Source of the DNA: Zhongshania sp.
GTDB taxonomy: Bacteria > Pseudomonadota > Gammaproteobacteria > Pseudomonadales > Spongiibacteraceae
Assembly: GCA_018066965.1 (NCBI GenBank)
Contig: JAGPVP010000035.1
Coordinates: 1 to 49,951 of the forward strand
DNA: 49,951 nucleotides
Reading direction: 5' to 3'
Position 1 is the first letter of the stretch, and every line of letters starts with the position of its first letter. Both the position numbers and the translations under genes were made by a program. Shown here one piece after another: positions 42,055 through 49,951 of the stretch. Below the pieces are notes generated by a model. The model saw only the letters and a list, made by a program, of their open reading frames with translations. It did not search any database and was not told the origin of the DNA.

Positions 42055-43254
42055 TCAGGCAATGATACCAGCGGCTCTCAGTCTAGTGGTATCTGCGGTG
42101 GAATAGTTACTTAATTCCGCCATAAGTTCGTCGGTGTTTTGACCGAGTAGCGGCGCAGGGGAGAAGGATTCTTCATTGCTACGCGATAGCTTGATGGGGT
42201 TTCCCGGCCCCTTAGTGTTTTTACCTGAGGGGTGTTTAAGCTCAACTACCATATTGCGGTGTTGTACTTGTGGGTCGTTTAAGGCTTGTTCAAAGTTATT
42301 GACGGGCGCTACGGGAATTCTTGCCGCGTTTAATTTAGCCAGCCAGTTTTTAGTAGAGTCTAGGCGGAAAATATCTGCCAAGGTTTGGTCAATAAACGCC
42401 TTGTCAGCTAGGCGGCCAGGTTGGGTGTCGTATACAGATTTATCTAAGGCGGGGCAGTTCACCAAGCCTTTTAAATTGTGCCAAAAGTTATCGGTGAGAA
42501 CGCAAATAACAATATGGCCGTCGGCAGTGGGATAGCTATTGTAGGGTACATGCACAAAATGGCTATTGCCGATGGGGTGGGGATTCTGCCCCGACAAAAA
42601 GTGCATTGTCGCCATATAGTTTAAAAGCGATATTTGTACGTCGAGCATCGATATATCGACGTGCTGACCAACCCCTGAGGTGGCCCGCTCAATGATGGCG
42701 CTTAGCACACCCATAATGCCAAACATACCGCCGCCGAGATCGCCGATAGGAATACCTGCACGCATCGGTTGGCTGGCGTCGGTGCCGGTGATCGACATGC
42801 CGCCGCCGTAGGCTTGAGCTACTTGGTCAAAGGCAGGGCGGTTTGCGCCGGGGCCGTCTTCGCCAAATCCGGTGATTGAACACGTAATGATGCGTGGGTT
42901 TATCTTGGCTAAATGCGCGTAATCGATTTTTAGCTTGGCGGGAACACCAGCAGCAAAGTTATTAATAACCACGTCTGCGGTTTTAACTAAGTCATAGAAA
43001 ACAGCCAGTCCTTCGGCGTTTTTTAAATCGATAGCAATGCTGCGTTTATTGCGGTTTAAGGTAATGAAATACGCGCCCATGCCATCTAAAGAATTACTGG
43101 GATCATTGGCTAGTAATTTACGGGTGCCTTCACCACGTAGCGGTTCAACTTTAACTAAGTCTGCGCCTAAGTCCGCCAGCGTCATGGTGCAAAAGGGGCC
43201 AGACAGCATATGAGTTAAATCTAGTATGCGAATGCCCTTAAGAGGTTTGTTCAT
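42055..43254 (-). CDS. CaiB/BaiF family III CoA-transferase
   Basis: 399 aa. Typical start GIRILDLTHMLSGPFCTMTLADLGADLVKVEP, NRNKRSIAIDLKN, and PAFDQVAQAYGGGMSITG, which should hold or lie near the catalytic Asp of family III. It moves CoA between carboxylic acids. Its place before an HMG-CoA lyase suggests activation of a branched dicarboxylic or 3-hydroxy-3-methyl acid, an inference from context. Confidence 0.88.
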   Translation of the reverse strand: MNKPLKGIRILDLTHMLSGPFCTMTLADLGADLVKVEPLRGEGTRKLLANDPSNSLDGMGAYFITLNRNKRSIAIDLKNAEGLAVFYDLVKTADVVINNFAAGVPAKLKIDYAHLAKINPRIITCSITGFGEDGPGANRPAFDQVAQAYGGGMSITGTDASQPMRAGIPIGDLGGGMFGIMGVLSAIIERATSGVGQHVDISMLDVQISLLNYMATMHFLSGQNPHPIGNSHFVHVPYNSYPTADGHIVICVLTDNFWHNLKGLVNCPALDKSVYDTQPGRLADKAFIDQTLADIFRLDSTKNWLAKLNAARIPVAPVNNFEQALNDPQVQHRNMVVELKHPSGKNTKGPGNPIKLSRSNEESFSPAPLLGQNTDELMAELSNYSTADTTRLRAAGIIA

Positions 43255-43287
43255 AGCTGGCTCTTATTATTTTGGGGATGGGCAGAT

Positions 43288-44058
43288 TTATCCGGCGCTG
43301 ATGACCGATCCGCCATCGATAACTAATAGTCCGCCCGTCATATACGATGAGGCGCGTGAGCATAAATAAATAACTGTGCCGGCGGCGTCTTCCAATGAGC
43401 CGACGCGGCCCATGGGAATGCTGTTGTTTAGGGCTTCTTCGTCTTCCATTAAGAAAGCGGTCATGCTGCTGGGAAACATGCCGGGTGCAATGGCGTTTAC
43501 ATTAATATGATCTTTAATCAAGCTGGCGGCTAATTGTTGAGTAAGCTGTATGACGGCGGCTTTGCTGGCGGAGTAGGAAAAAGTGGGTTGCTGTGAATAG
43601 CGCAGCGCATAAACCGAGGATAGATTAACGATGCGCGCGGGATCGTTTTTTGTACCAGATTGCCGCAACAGTGGTAGTAGCTTCTGGCTTAGGAAAAAGA
43701 CGGACTTAACGTTCAGGTCCATCACTTTATCCCAGCCACTTTCTGGGAATTCGTCGATGGGTGCACCCCATGTTGCGCCCGCATTATTGATGAGAATATC
43801 GAGTTTGCTTTCTCTGTTTGCCAATTCCGCTGCGAGCTGATTAATGCCTTCCAATTGTGATAGGTCAGAGGGTATAGCAATACATTCCCCCAGCTCAGAT
43901 AGCCGTTGCTGTGTCTCTTCAAGCTCTTTAACTTTGCGTGAAGTGATATAAACCTTGGCGCCTGATCGTAGCAAACCCTCGGCAATCATAGCGCCAATAC
44001 CACGAGAGCCGCCGGTGACTAGGGCTACCTTGCCGGCAACGGAAAATAAGTTCTGCAT
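43288..44058 (-). CDS. Short-chain dehydrogenase/reductase
   Basis: 256 aa. Cofactor loop VTGGSRGIGAM, NNAG, catalytic Ser in NLSSVYA and YSASKAA (Tyr-x3-Lys), C-terminal GGLLVIDGG. Classical SDR. A very strong ribosome site AGGAGG precedes the ATG. Arg and Ser after the glycine loop hint at NADP use. Substrate unknown, probably a hydroxy- or oxo-acyl intermediate of this operon's pathway. Confidence 0.88.
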   Translation of the reverse strand: MQNLFSVAGKVALVTGGSRGIGAMIAEGLLRSGAKVYITSRKVKELEETQQRLSELGECIAIPSDLSQLEGINQLAAELANRESKLDILINNAGATWGAPIDEFPESGWDKVMDLNVKSVFFLSQKLLPLLRQSGTKNDPARIVNLSSVYALRYSQQPTFSYSASKAAVIQLTQQLAASLIKDHINVNAIAPGMFPSSMTAFLMEDEEALNNSIPMGRVGSLEDAAGTVIYLCSRASSYMTGGLLVIDGGSVISAG

Positions 44059-44082
44059 AAAACCTCCTATTCGCGATCTGGA

Positions 44083-44799
44083 TTAGCGTTTGCGATATTG
44101 CTCTTCGCCAAACGAATAAGACCATGTTTTTTCGTCTAACTCCATTTTGAAGTTAGGCGGCAATTGGTAAACCCAGCCATGAATTAAATCTTTACCGCGC
44201 TGCACAGCTGGCCGCTGTTCTATGCGTTGAAACCACGCATAAAGATTGGGAAAGTCTTTATCTAAATGAATGTCGATTAAGGGCAGGGCGCGCAGCCAAG
44301 GCCAGCAGGCGATGTCGGCAATTGAATAGTCGCCAGCGAGGTAGTCCTTTCCTTGCAATTGGCCTTCTAATACGCGGCATTGGCGCAGGCTTTCATTTAC
44401 ATATCGTTCGCGTGCGTAATTCTGTTCAACTCGCGCATAGCGAATAAAGTGATGTGCTTGGCCTTGTAAGGGGCCAACACTGGCGACCTGAAACATTAAC
44501 CACTGAATTTGTTGAAAGCGAATACTGATGTCATTCGATATTAGTTTGCCAGTTTTCTCGGCCAGATAGAGCAGTATGGCGCCGGTTTCAAAAATCACCA
44601 TGGGCTCGCCGCCTGAAATGGGGTCGTGGTCGACAATTACTGGCAATTTATTGTTTGGGTTTAGCGCAAGTAATTCCGGTTTAAATTGATCGCCGACGCT
44701 GATGTCGTAAGGAATGACATTGTATTCAAGCCCCAGCTCTTCTAAGGCTATCGATATTTTATGGCCATTCGGGGTGGGTACCGTATGCAGGTCGATCAT
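44083..44799 (-). CDS. Glutathione S-transferase, YfcG-like
   Basis: 238 aa. The thioredoxin-like N-domain (DLHTVPTPNGHKISIALEELGLEY) and the GSH-binding GGEPMVIFETGAILLYLAEKTG match E. coli YfcG closely, as does SIADIACWPWLRALP in the helical domain. YfcG is a disulfide-bond reductase using two GSH. First gene of the four-gene operon; AAGGAG ribosome site and an operator over its promoter. A GST in a catabolic operon may detoxify or isomerise an intermediate. Confidence 0.85.
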   Translation of the reverse strand: MIDLHTVPTPNGHKISIALEELGLEYNVIPYDISVGDQFKPELLALNPNNKLPVIVDHDPISGGEPMVIFETGAILLYLAEKTGKLISNDISIRFQQIQWLMFQVASVGPLQGQAHHFIRYARVEQNYARERYVNESLRQCRVLEGQLQGKDYLAGDYSIADIACWPWLRALPLIDIHLDKDFPNLYAWFQRIEQRPAVQRGKDLIHGWVYQLPPNFKMELDEKTWSYSFGEEQYRKR

Positions 44800-44821
44800 G
44801 GCGCAACGCTCCTTATGTTAT

Positions 44822-44838
44822 TGTCAATTATATTGACA
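44822..44838. promoter_or_regulatory. Perfect palindromic operator, GST-operon side
   Basis: TGTCAATTATATTGACA, a 7-3-7 inverted repeat, 22 bp upstream of the GST start codon. It contains TATAAT on the minus strand (44827-44832), so a bound repressor would cover the -10. A second copy lies at 44936-44952. Confidence 0.7.
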
Positions 44839-44935
44839 TTTAAAGGCGAGGCTTGTCCAGCGTAATTTCTCAGCTTTACCGTGTGATTACAGCGTTCAGA
44901 CAGCACTTGACGGGGGCTGGGTGACGCGCTAATAA

Positions 44936-44952
44936 TGTAAATATAATTGACA
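44936..44952. promoter_or_regulatory. Second copy of the operator, receptor side
   Basis: TGTAAATATAATTGACA, the inverse of the first copy with one changed base. A TTGACG at 44907-44912 with TAATAA (44930-44935) at 17 bp could be the receptor promoter; TATAAT inside the operator is another possible -10. The centres of the two operators are 114 bp apart. Confidence 0.65.
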
Positions 44953-45049
44953 ATATGGCGGCGTGTGACATTTGGAGTTTAGCGCAGGCCTACAGCCGGT
45001 GGCATATTTTGTGTCGGCTATAAATAATAATAAATATAAGGTGATAGAA

Positions 45050-47452
45050 ATGCTGTTCGCTCAAAAGAGAACTTTACTGGCTACTGCGCTATTGGCTTGC
45101 ACGGCGCAAATAGCCTATGCAGAAGTTACTGAAAGCGCGGTGAATAACGAATCGACATCGCGCCGGATACTAGAGGAGGTGGTGGTCAGCGCGCAGAAAG
45201 TAGAGCAGTCCTCACAAGATGTTCCTATCTCTTTAACCGCAGTAAGCGGTGATTTTATGCGCGAGGTCGGCGCGACAGGTTTACAAGATATTGCGCCGTA
45301 TATTCCAAATGTGCGCTTCTCTTCAGATACAGATCCGGCATTGGCGCAAATTAACATCCGTGGTTTTGGCTCTAACCCGCTTAATTCAGCCTTCGATAGT
45401 TCCGTTGGCTTTGTTCAAGATGAAATATTCTTCAATCGCCCCTCTTACTACAACGAGGCGATGTTCGATATTGCTAGGGTTGAAGTACTGCGCGGCCCGC
45501 AGGGTACCTTGTTTGGAAAAAACACCATTGCAGGGGTGTTTAATGTGACGACCAAGGGACCAACAGAGGAGATGGCGGCGGATTTTCGTATCAATAAAAC
45601 TGACCCCGATGAAGTGAGTTATGAGGGTGGCATTGGTGGCATGGTCACGGACTGGTTTGGCGTGCGTATTGCTGCCCAGGATATTAGCCGCGACGGCCAG
45701 CTGCATAATCAGTTTTTGAGTCGTCAAGATGACGAGCATGAGCAAAATGCGCAACGTATTAAATTATTGTTTCTACCGACAGAGAACCTGTCAGTAGAAT
45801 TGATGGGCGTAAACTCAGAAACCTCAGCTAATTACTGGGGTCTCCAGCTAATGAATTTAGACGAAGGCTCTAGCGCATTTTTGAGGAATTACGACGCTAA
45901 TATCGAAGACGATCCCTATAATTTTACCAGCTCCTATGATCAGGATGGATTTTTAGATAAAACCTCTGACACCCTTGGTCTTAAGACAGATTGGGATATC
46001 GGCCCGGTTGGCGCTTTGAATAATCTGAATATGGTTTTGGTCTTGGCTGACACCTCATTAACCATCGATAGCTTGGTTGATTTAGATACCTCACCAGCCG
46101 ATCTCGCGGCGCTAGAAGTCGTATCGGACTATGAACAACAATCTGCAGAGCTACGTTTTACAGGAACGGCAGATAGCTTGTTTGGGATTGGCACGGGTGT
46201 TGAATTTGTGGTCGGCGCATATGTGTTTGACTCACGTTTTAGCCAGCGTACACAAATTACAGCGGGCAGTGACTTTGGCGCTTACTTAACGACCGACGAC
46301 GCCTTGCAATTGGTCTCAGGGCAAACCAGTGTATCGAGCGGTGGTTTACTCGGTGGTTTGAATTTAGCTGGTATTGGATTAATCAGCGATATCACTGGCG
46401 CGGCAATTGGCGACGATTATTTGCAACTTGATTATCTTTTAAATGTAGACGCGCAGGCTATTTTTGCGCAAATGAGCTGGGCGCTAACAGATCAGTTTAT
46501 TGTTACTCCGGGTATTCGTTTTAGCAGAGAACATAAAGTGGCCGACGCCAGCGGAAAAGGGGTTTGCCAGACTGCCGCATTAGGTACACCTTGTTTAATG
46601 GAGTTGGCGCTTAGCGCCGAAGATTATGACGAGCGCGGGCTTAGTCGCAAAGAGACTGATGTCTCGCCAAAGCTGTCATTTCAGTATTATCTGAATAGCG
46701 ATAGTAATATCTTTTTGACTTATTCGCGGGGCTATAAAAGCGGTGGTTTCAACGCCTCGTCTTTTGGTGGTGAAGACTTGGGTTTTGAACCGGAAGAAGC
46801 GGCGACGATTGAAGCGGGTTTTAAAGGTGAGTTCTTTGATAACACCCTGCGCTTGAATGCCGCGGTGTATCAAACCCAGTTTGATAATTTACAGGTGCTC
46901 GCGTTTAACGGCGCCTTCTTTGATGTAACAAACGCCGCGTCGGCGATATCTCGCGGTTTGGAAATGGATTTTATGTGGTTAACGCCGTTTGAACCGCTAA
47001 GTGTTGCGGGTTCTTTGGGCTTACTTGATGCCAGGTACGATAGCTACCCAAATGCGCCGGCGCCGGTCACCAGTGGTTTAAATTCTAATCAGGACTTGAG
47101 CGGTAAGCGCATTGCCTTTGCGCCGGAACAAAGCGCAAGCCTTACGCCGACCTTAACGCTGCCCGTATTCGGCTTGGCCATGCGTGCCAGTGTAGATTTT
47201 CTGTATCAGGGTAATCAGTATACCGACGGTGATTTAGATCCTAATAGCTACTTGAAGGGCTTCTCGCAAGTGTCTGCACGAATCAGCGTGGGGGCGTGGG
47301 ATCAGCGTTGGGCGCTAACATTGGGCGGTAGTAATTTGACCGATGAGAAAGTCTTGAATCAGGTCTTAGATACCGTGTTTTTCCCTGGCTCATATAACGC
47401 GCGGCAAAAGTCTGGCCGTAAAGTCTTCGCGTCTTTGTCGTTCGCTTGGTAA
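45050..47452 (+). CDS. TonB-dependent outer-membrane receptor
   Basis: 800 aa from the ATG at 45050 (AAGGTG upstream; a longer frame from 44972 runs over the promoter region). Signal peptide 1-24 (ending IAYA), TonB box LEEVVVSAQ, plug domain with DIARVEVLRGPQGTLFGKNTIAGVFNVTTK, then the beta-barrel ending in the aromatic ...VFASLSFAW. Energy-coupled uptake of a substrate too large for porins. The type is frequent in sphingomonads and marine gammaproteobacteria for steroids, polyphenols and similar compounds. Divergent from the GST operon and probably co-regulated with it. Confidence 0.9.
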   Translation: MLFAQKRTLLATALLACTAQIAYAEVTESAVNNESTSRRILEEVVVSAQKVEQSSQDVPISLTAVSGDFMREVGATGLQDIAPYIPNVRFSSDTDPALAQINIRGFGSNPLNSAFDSSVGFVQDEIFFNRPSYYNEAMFDIARVEVLRGPQGTLFGKNTIAGVFNVTTKGPTEEMAADFRINKTDPDEVSYEGGIGGMVTDWFGVRIAAQDISRDGQLHNQFLSRQDDEHEQNAQRIKLLFLPTENLSVELMGVNSETSANYWGLQLMNLDEGSSAFLRNYDANIEDDPYNFTSSYDQDGFLDKTSDTLGLKTDWDIGPVGALNNLNMVLVLADTSLTIDSLVDLDTSPADLAALEVVSDYEQQSAELRFTGTADSLFGIGTGVEFVVGAYVFDSRFSQRTQITAGSDFGAYLTTDDALQLVSGQTSVSSGGLLGGLNLAGIGLISDITGAAIGDDYLQLDYLLNVDAQAIFAQMSWALTDQFIVTPGIRFSREHKVADASGKGVCQTAALGTPCLMELALSAEDYDERGLSRKETDVSPKLSFQYYLNSDSNIFLTYSRGYKSGGFNASSFGGEDLGFEPEEAATIEAGFKGEFFDNTLRLNAAVYQTQFDNLQVLAFNGAFFDVTNAASAISRGLEMDFMWLTPFEPLSVAGSLGLLDARYDSYPNAPAPVTSGLNSNQDLSGKRIAFAPEQSASLTPTLTLPVFGLAMRASVDFLYQGNQYTDGDLDPNSYLKGFSQVSARISVGAWDQRWALTLGGSNLTDEKVLNQVLDTVFFPGSYNARQKSGRKVFASLSFAW

Positions 47453-47641
47453 ATCTTTAGGTAGGCTGTTGATTTTGTTTGGATTTATGATTTCTTGCTA
47501 AGGGCTTTTCTGTTGAAGAAGTAAAATAGAATGCAATTGCTCGGGAGGCTGTAATAACATGCACTGCTAGGAGAGCGGGAAGTGTAACGGAGTACGTATT
47601 ATTTTACTTTTAGTCAAATTTATTAATCATTTCACGGCTGA

Positions 47642-47673
47642 CCCCCACTCTTGCTACAAACAGTGTCTGGGGG
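47642..47673 (+). promoter_or_regulatory. Hairpin covering the ribosome-binding site of the lipoprotein gene
   Basis: CCCCCA (47642-47646 and A47647) pairs with TGGGGG (47668-47673), which is the only ribosome-binding site, 5 bp before the ATG at 47679. The mRNA hairpin could limit or control translation. Confidence 0.45.
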
Positions 47674-47678
47674 CAAAA

Positions 47679-49625
47679 ATGAAAAAGATCATCACGCTAA
47701 GTCTATGTTTACTATTTCCTTTCTTGTCCAACTGCGGTGGTGGAGGCGGTGGCGGTGTTGCAGGGCCATCGCCTATCGAGTCCGGCGAGGTGCCGCGTAT
47801 GGCGATAGTTTTTGCGGACCGTGTACCACAGTGGGCGTTTTTAGCAGCATCAGCATCGCAGAATATCCCGAGTCTTAATGCCTACCCTAGAACGAGTGCA
47901 TGTCGTGGAAGTATTGGTTCTGTAAGCTATCAGCATATAGATAATAATGAAGACGATGTTCTAAACGATGGTGATGCGTATAGAATTGTTTTCGATAATT
48001 GCGGTGTCGCGATGATGGCCAATGTCGTCGACGGTACTATTTTGGTTGAAGTAGCGCAGCTGGTCGTGGATGGTGATACCCGCACACTAAAGCTCATCGC
48101 AGACTATACGGCGATGAAAAGCTTTAGTTTTAATCCGGTTGATATACCGGATAAATTGCGTATTGAGTACAAAGTGAGTGAGTACGTCGATAGCATGACG
48201 ATTACACCGTTTTCGCGGCGATTCCGCCTCCCTGAAGATCAAGATCAGTTTACTTTTTCTGATTTTATCGTTTCGAAAACCTTAGATAGAACTACTGCTT
48301 CTTGGCGTATCGATGTGCAAGGCTCTGTAGAGAGTACACGCACTAAGTATCCAATAAGCTTTGAGTCTGGGTCTTTTCTATCGGGCAGGTTCGCTGAGTA
48401 CCCTGTAGAAGGCGCGTTCAATATGGCAGGGCGAGGTGCTTCGTACATTTTGCGTCCTAAATTCCCTCTAACGGCAAGTGAGTTTGAGTTCGTCATTAAC
48501 GATGAAATTCAATTTGGCAGTCGTGCCTGGACTTCTTTCCCAGGTTTTTTTGCTTGGAACCCTTATTATATTGAAGAGCTTAAACTTCGAAATATATCTG
48601 ACACTTTTGAATTAATGTATACCATGCCATTTGCTTCCGACGATCGACTAAATACCCGCTTGCCGGTGAATCACACAGCGTATTTTCAATTTAATCGTCA
48701 AGTTGCAGACATTGTGTATGGGGATGTTTTTTACACTGTTGTACCTGGGCCGGGAGCTCCTATCGCAGCGGATATTAACTTCAATGGCGCTGTTGTGACG
48801 ATTCAGCCAGCTCAACAGTTGGCCCACGGTGTTACATACTCGGTTAATGGTGGTGCTGAGGTCATCGACGAAAGTGGAAATTCTGCGTCACTTGGTGGAT
48901 ACCAAGTGGAGACATTTGACACCGTCGATGCCGTAGTTTCCCCTAAAGTTACATATGGTATTGCTGGTCAATTACTAGTTTTAGATGGTTCGGGATCTAG
49001 TGCGGAGCTGGGTATCGATCAGTATGCTTGGTCGCACTCCGCAGGAAGTATTGTGGAAATTTCCGAGCCTTTTTCGCCGGTTACTCACGTCACACTTCCC
49101 TCATCTTTAGATCCTGAACAGCTTAGTGTTGTTTTTACAGTAACCGATAGTATCGGTGAGTTTGATTCTGCTACGGTGCCTATAACGGTTTTTCCTTCGG
49201 TGGAGTCAGTTCGGTTATTGTATGTTGATAGTCCTCCTAGCGGGAATGGAGTAGGGCAACGACAATTTATAGTTTCTTCTGTTGGGCACGACGTTAGTGT
49301 GTCTGTGAATTCATTAGAAAGGGTAACAGTTGCTTTTAATGAGTTTGGAGATGGGTGGAGAGTTCGGATCGGTGCGCCACAAAATCAACGGCTTGAGGTT
49401 GGTAAATATTTTAATGCGGATTCATTAAGCTCTGAAGATCAAGAACGGCCGATATTCTACTTGGACGGGGCGGCTTTTACGTGTGGTCCTACAGACTTTG
49501 AGGTGCTGTCGGTTGAGTATAGAGAAGATGGTCAGATTGATAGCTTGGCACTTGATTTTATACAAACTTGTGGTGGTAGTTCGTCTCAGACTGGCTTTAT
49601 AAGGATCGGTATAGCGTCAGAGTGA
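47679..49625 (+). CDS. Large Ig-like lipoprotein of unknown function
   Basis: 648 aa. The leader ends LSNC, a lipobox with Cys19 as the attached residue, followed by a Gly7 linker. Mid region is beta-rich without known motifs. About residues 300-405 resemble a bacterial Ig-like domain (TMPFASDDRLNTRLPVNHTAYF, VTYSVNGGAEVIDESGN). About 410-505 resemble a PKD/cadherin-type repeat (VTYGIAGQLLVLDGSGSSAE, VFTVTDSIGEFDSATVPITV). The C-terminus is unknown. Probably on the cell surface or periplasmic face of the outer membrane. Confidence 0.7.
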   Translation: MKKIITLSLCLLFPFLSNCGGGGGGGVAGPSPIESGEVPRMAIVFADRVPQWAFLAASASQNIPSLNAYPRTSACRGSIGSVSYQHIDNNEDDVLNDGDAYRIVFDNCGVAMMANVVDGTILVEVAQLVVDGDTRTLKLIADYTAMKSFSFNPVDIPDKLRIEYKVSEYVDSMTITPFSRRFRLPEDQDQFTFSDFIVSKTLDRTTASWRIDVQGSVESTRTKYPISFESGSFLSGRFAEYPVEGAFNMAGRGASYILRPKFPLTASEFEFVINDEIQFGSRAWTSFPGFFAWNPYYIEELKLRNISDTFELMYTMPFASDDRLNTRLPVNHTAYFQFNRQVADIVYGDVFYTVVPGPGAPIAADINFNGAVVTIQPAQQLAHGVTYSVNGGAEVIDESGNSASLGGYQVETFDTVDAVVSPKVTYGIAGQLLVLDGSGSSAELGIDQYAWSHSAGSIVEISEPFSPVTHVTLPSSLDPEQLSVVFTVTDSIGEFDSATVPITVFPSVESVRLLYVDSPPSGNGVGQRQFIVSSVGHDVSVSVNSLERVTVAFNEFGDGWRVRIGAPQNQRLEVGKYFNADSLSSEDQERPIFYLDGAAFTCGPTDFEVLSVEYREDGQIDSLALDFIQTCGGSSSQTGFIRIGIASE

Positions 49626-49692
49626 ATTGCAGCTGTGACAATCGGCAAGTTTTTATAGAGCCTTGATGGGGAAAGAATTTTTGGATAAAAGT

Positions 49693-49740
49693 ACGAGCAT
49701 GTGCATGTATGAGATGTCTACATGCTCGTCAATATTTTTA
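49693..49740 (+). terminator. Terminator after the lipoprotein gene
   Basis: ACGAGCATGT (49693-49702) pairs with ACATGCTCGT (49720-49729), 10 bp, followed by an AT-rich tail with five T. It also serves, with a weaker tail, the convergent gene at 49738. Confidence 0.75.
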
Positions 49741-49951
49741 AGCTCTTTTAATAAGGCGGATAATATAAATTAAAATAACGGCACCGGCGGTCGAGGTGAT
49801 AATAGAGCCGATTAAACCGCCAGCTGCAATCCCTAAAAAGCTAAATACATAACCGCCGACAACGGCGCCGACGACACCGACAATAATATTACCGACTAAG
49901 CCGAAGCCGCCGCCTTTCATGATCTTGCCTGCTAGCCAACCCGCTAACGCA
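49738..49951 (-). CDS. GlsB/YeaQ/YmgE family small membrane protein (5' end outside window)
   Basis: The C-terminal 70 residues are visible; the frame continues to the window edge as ALAGWLAGKIMKGGGFGLVGN. The block GWLAGKIMKG-GGFGLVGNIIVGVVGAVVGGYVF and the glycine-rich second helix are the transglycosylase-associated/GlsB signature. Full members are ~82-85 aa, so about 12-15 residues are missing. Membrane protein linked to general stress in several bacteria; biochemical function unknown. Confidence 0.85.
   Translation of the reverse strand, partial: ALAGWLAGKIMKGGGFGLVGNIIVGVVGAVVGGYVFSFLGIAAGGLIGSIITSTAGAVILIYIIRLIKRA

Overview
The window looks like chromosome of a free-living, probably marine, aerobic gammaproteobacterium, perhaps near the Cellvibrionales/Spongiibacteraceae. 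This is inferred from a LysR-linked two-subunit pyruvate carboxylase as in pseudomonads, NDH-2, AmtB, a long Mrp-type antiporter operon, many acyl-CoA enzymes and a sphingomonad-like TonB receptor. No rRNA, tRNA, CRISPR array or complete transposon was found.

Layout. (1) 1-1126 is accessory DNA. It holds the 3' end of a group II intron (domains V and VI are readable) inserted at the stop codon of an unknown 115-aa gene that looks like an integron cassette, then about 640 bp without genes that carry degenerate repeats and an orphan terminator. (2) 1127-6974 is housekeeping: two transglutaminase-like proteins, RluA, a bacterial CULT (cereblon-type) domain protein, a methyltransferase, an exported amidohydrolase and a LysR regulator. 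(3) 7141-10550 is pyruvate carboxylase pycA-pycB, followed by a Fur-box promoter and a strong terminator that together predict a RyhB/PrrF-like sRNA. (4) 10575-20324 holds a parvulin, RDD protein, NDH-2, a K+ channel, a CoA hydrolase/transferase, an acyl-CoA dehydrogenase and a 3-hydroxyisobutyryl-CoA hydrolase. (5) 20348-24545 holds small membrane and lipoproteins, and amtB translationally coupled to an unknown gene behind a sigma-54 promoter with two NtrC-like sites. It also has a Fur-box DUF2061 gene, a cupin and a 59-aa membrane protein. (6) 24777-32123 is one nine-gene Mrp-like cation/proton antiporter operon with three NuoL/M/N-like subunits and one unknown 94-aa subunit. A Rap1a-like gene lies upstream, then an OmpR-type two-component system. 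(7) 35200-47452 is a probable catabolic region: Ltp-type thiolase plus DUF35 partner, a pair of acyl-CoA dehydrogenases, an alpha/beta hydrolase, and a GST-SDR-CaiB-HMG-CoA lyase operon divergent from a TonB receptor. The last two share a duplicated 17-bp palindromic operator. (8) 47679-49951 is a large lipoprotein and the start-truncated end of a GlsB/YeaQ-type membrane protein.

Working together: regions 4 and 7 feed acyl-CoA intermediates into central metabolism, and pyruvate carboxylase refills oxaloacetate. NDH-2 and the Mrp complex handle redox and ion balance. AmtB and the Fur-linked elements tie the window to nitrogen and iron status. The strongest candidates for something undescribed are the Fur-controlled sRNA, the AmtB-coupled 209-aa protein, the intron/cassette junction, and the catabolic locus with its twin operators. 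All calls are from reading the sequence; no database search was run.
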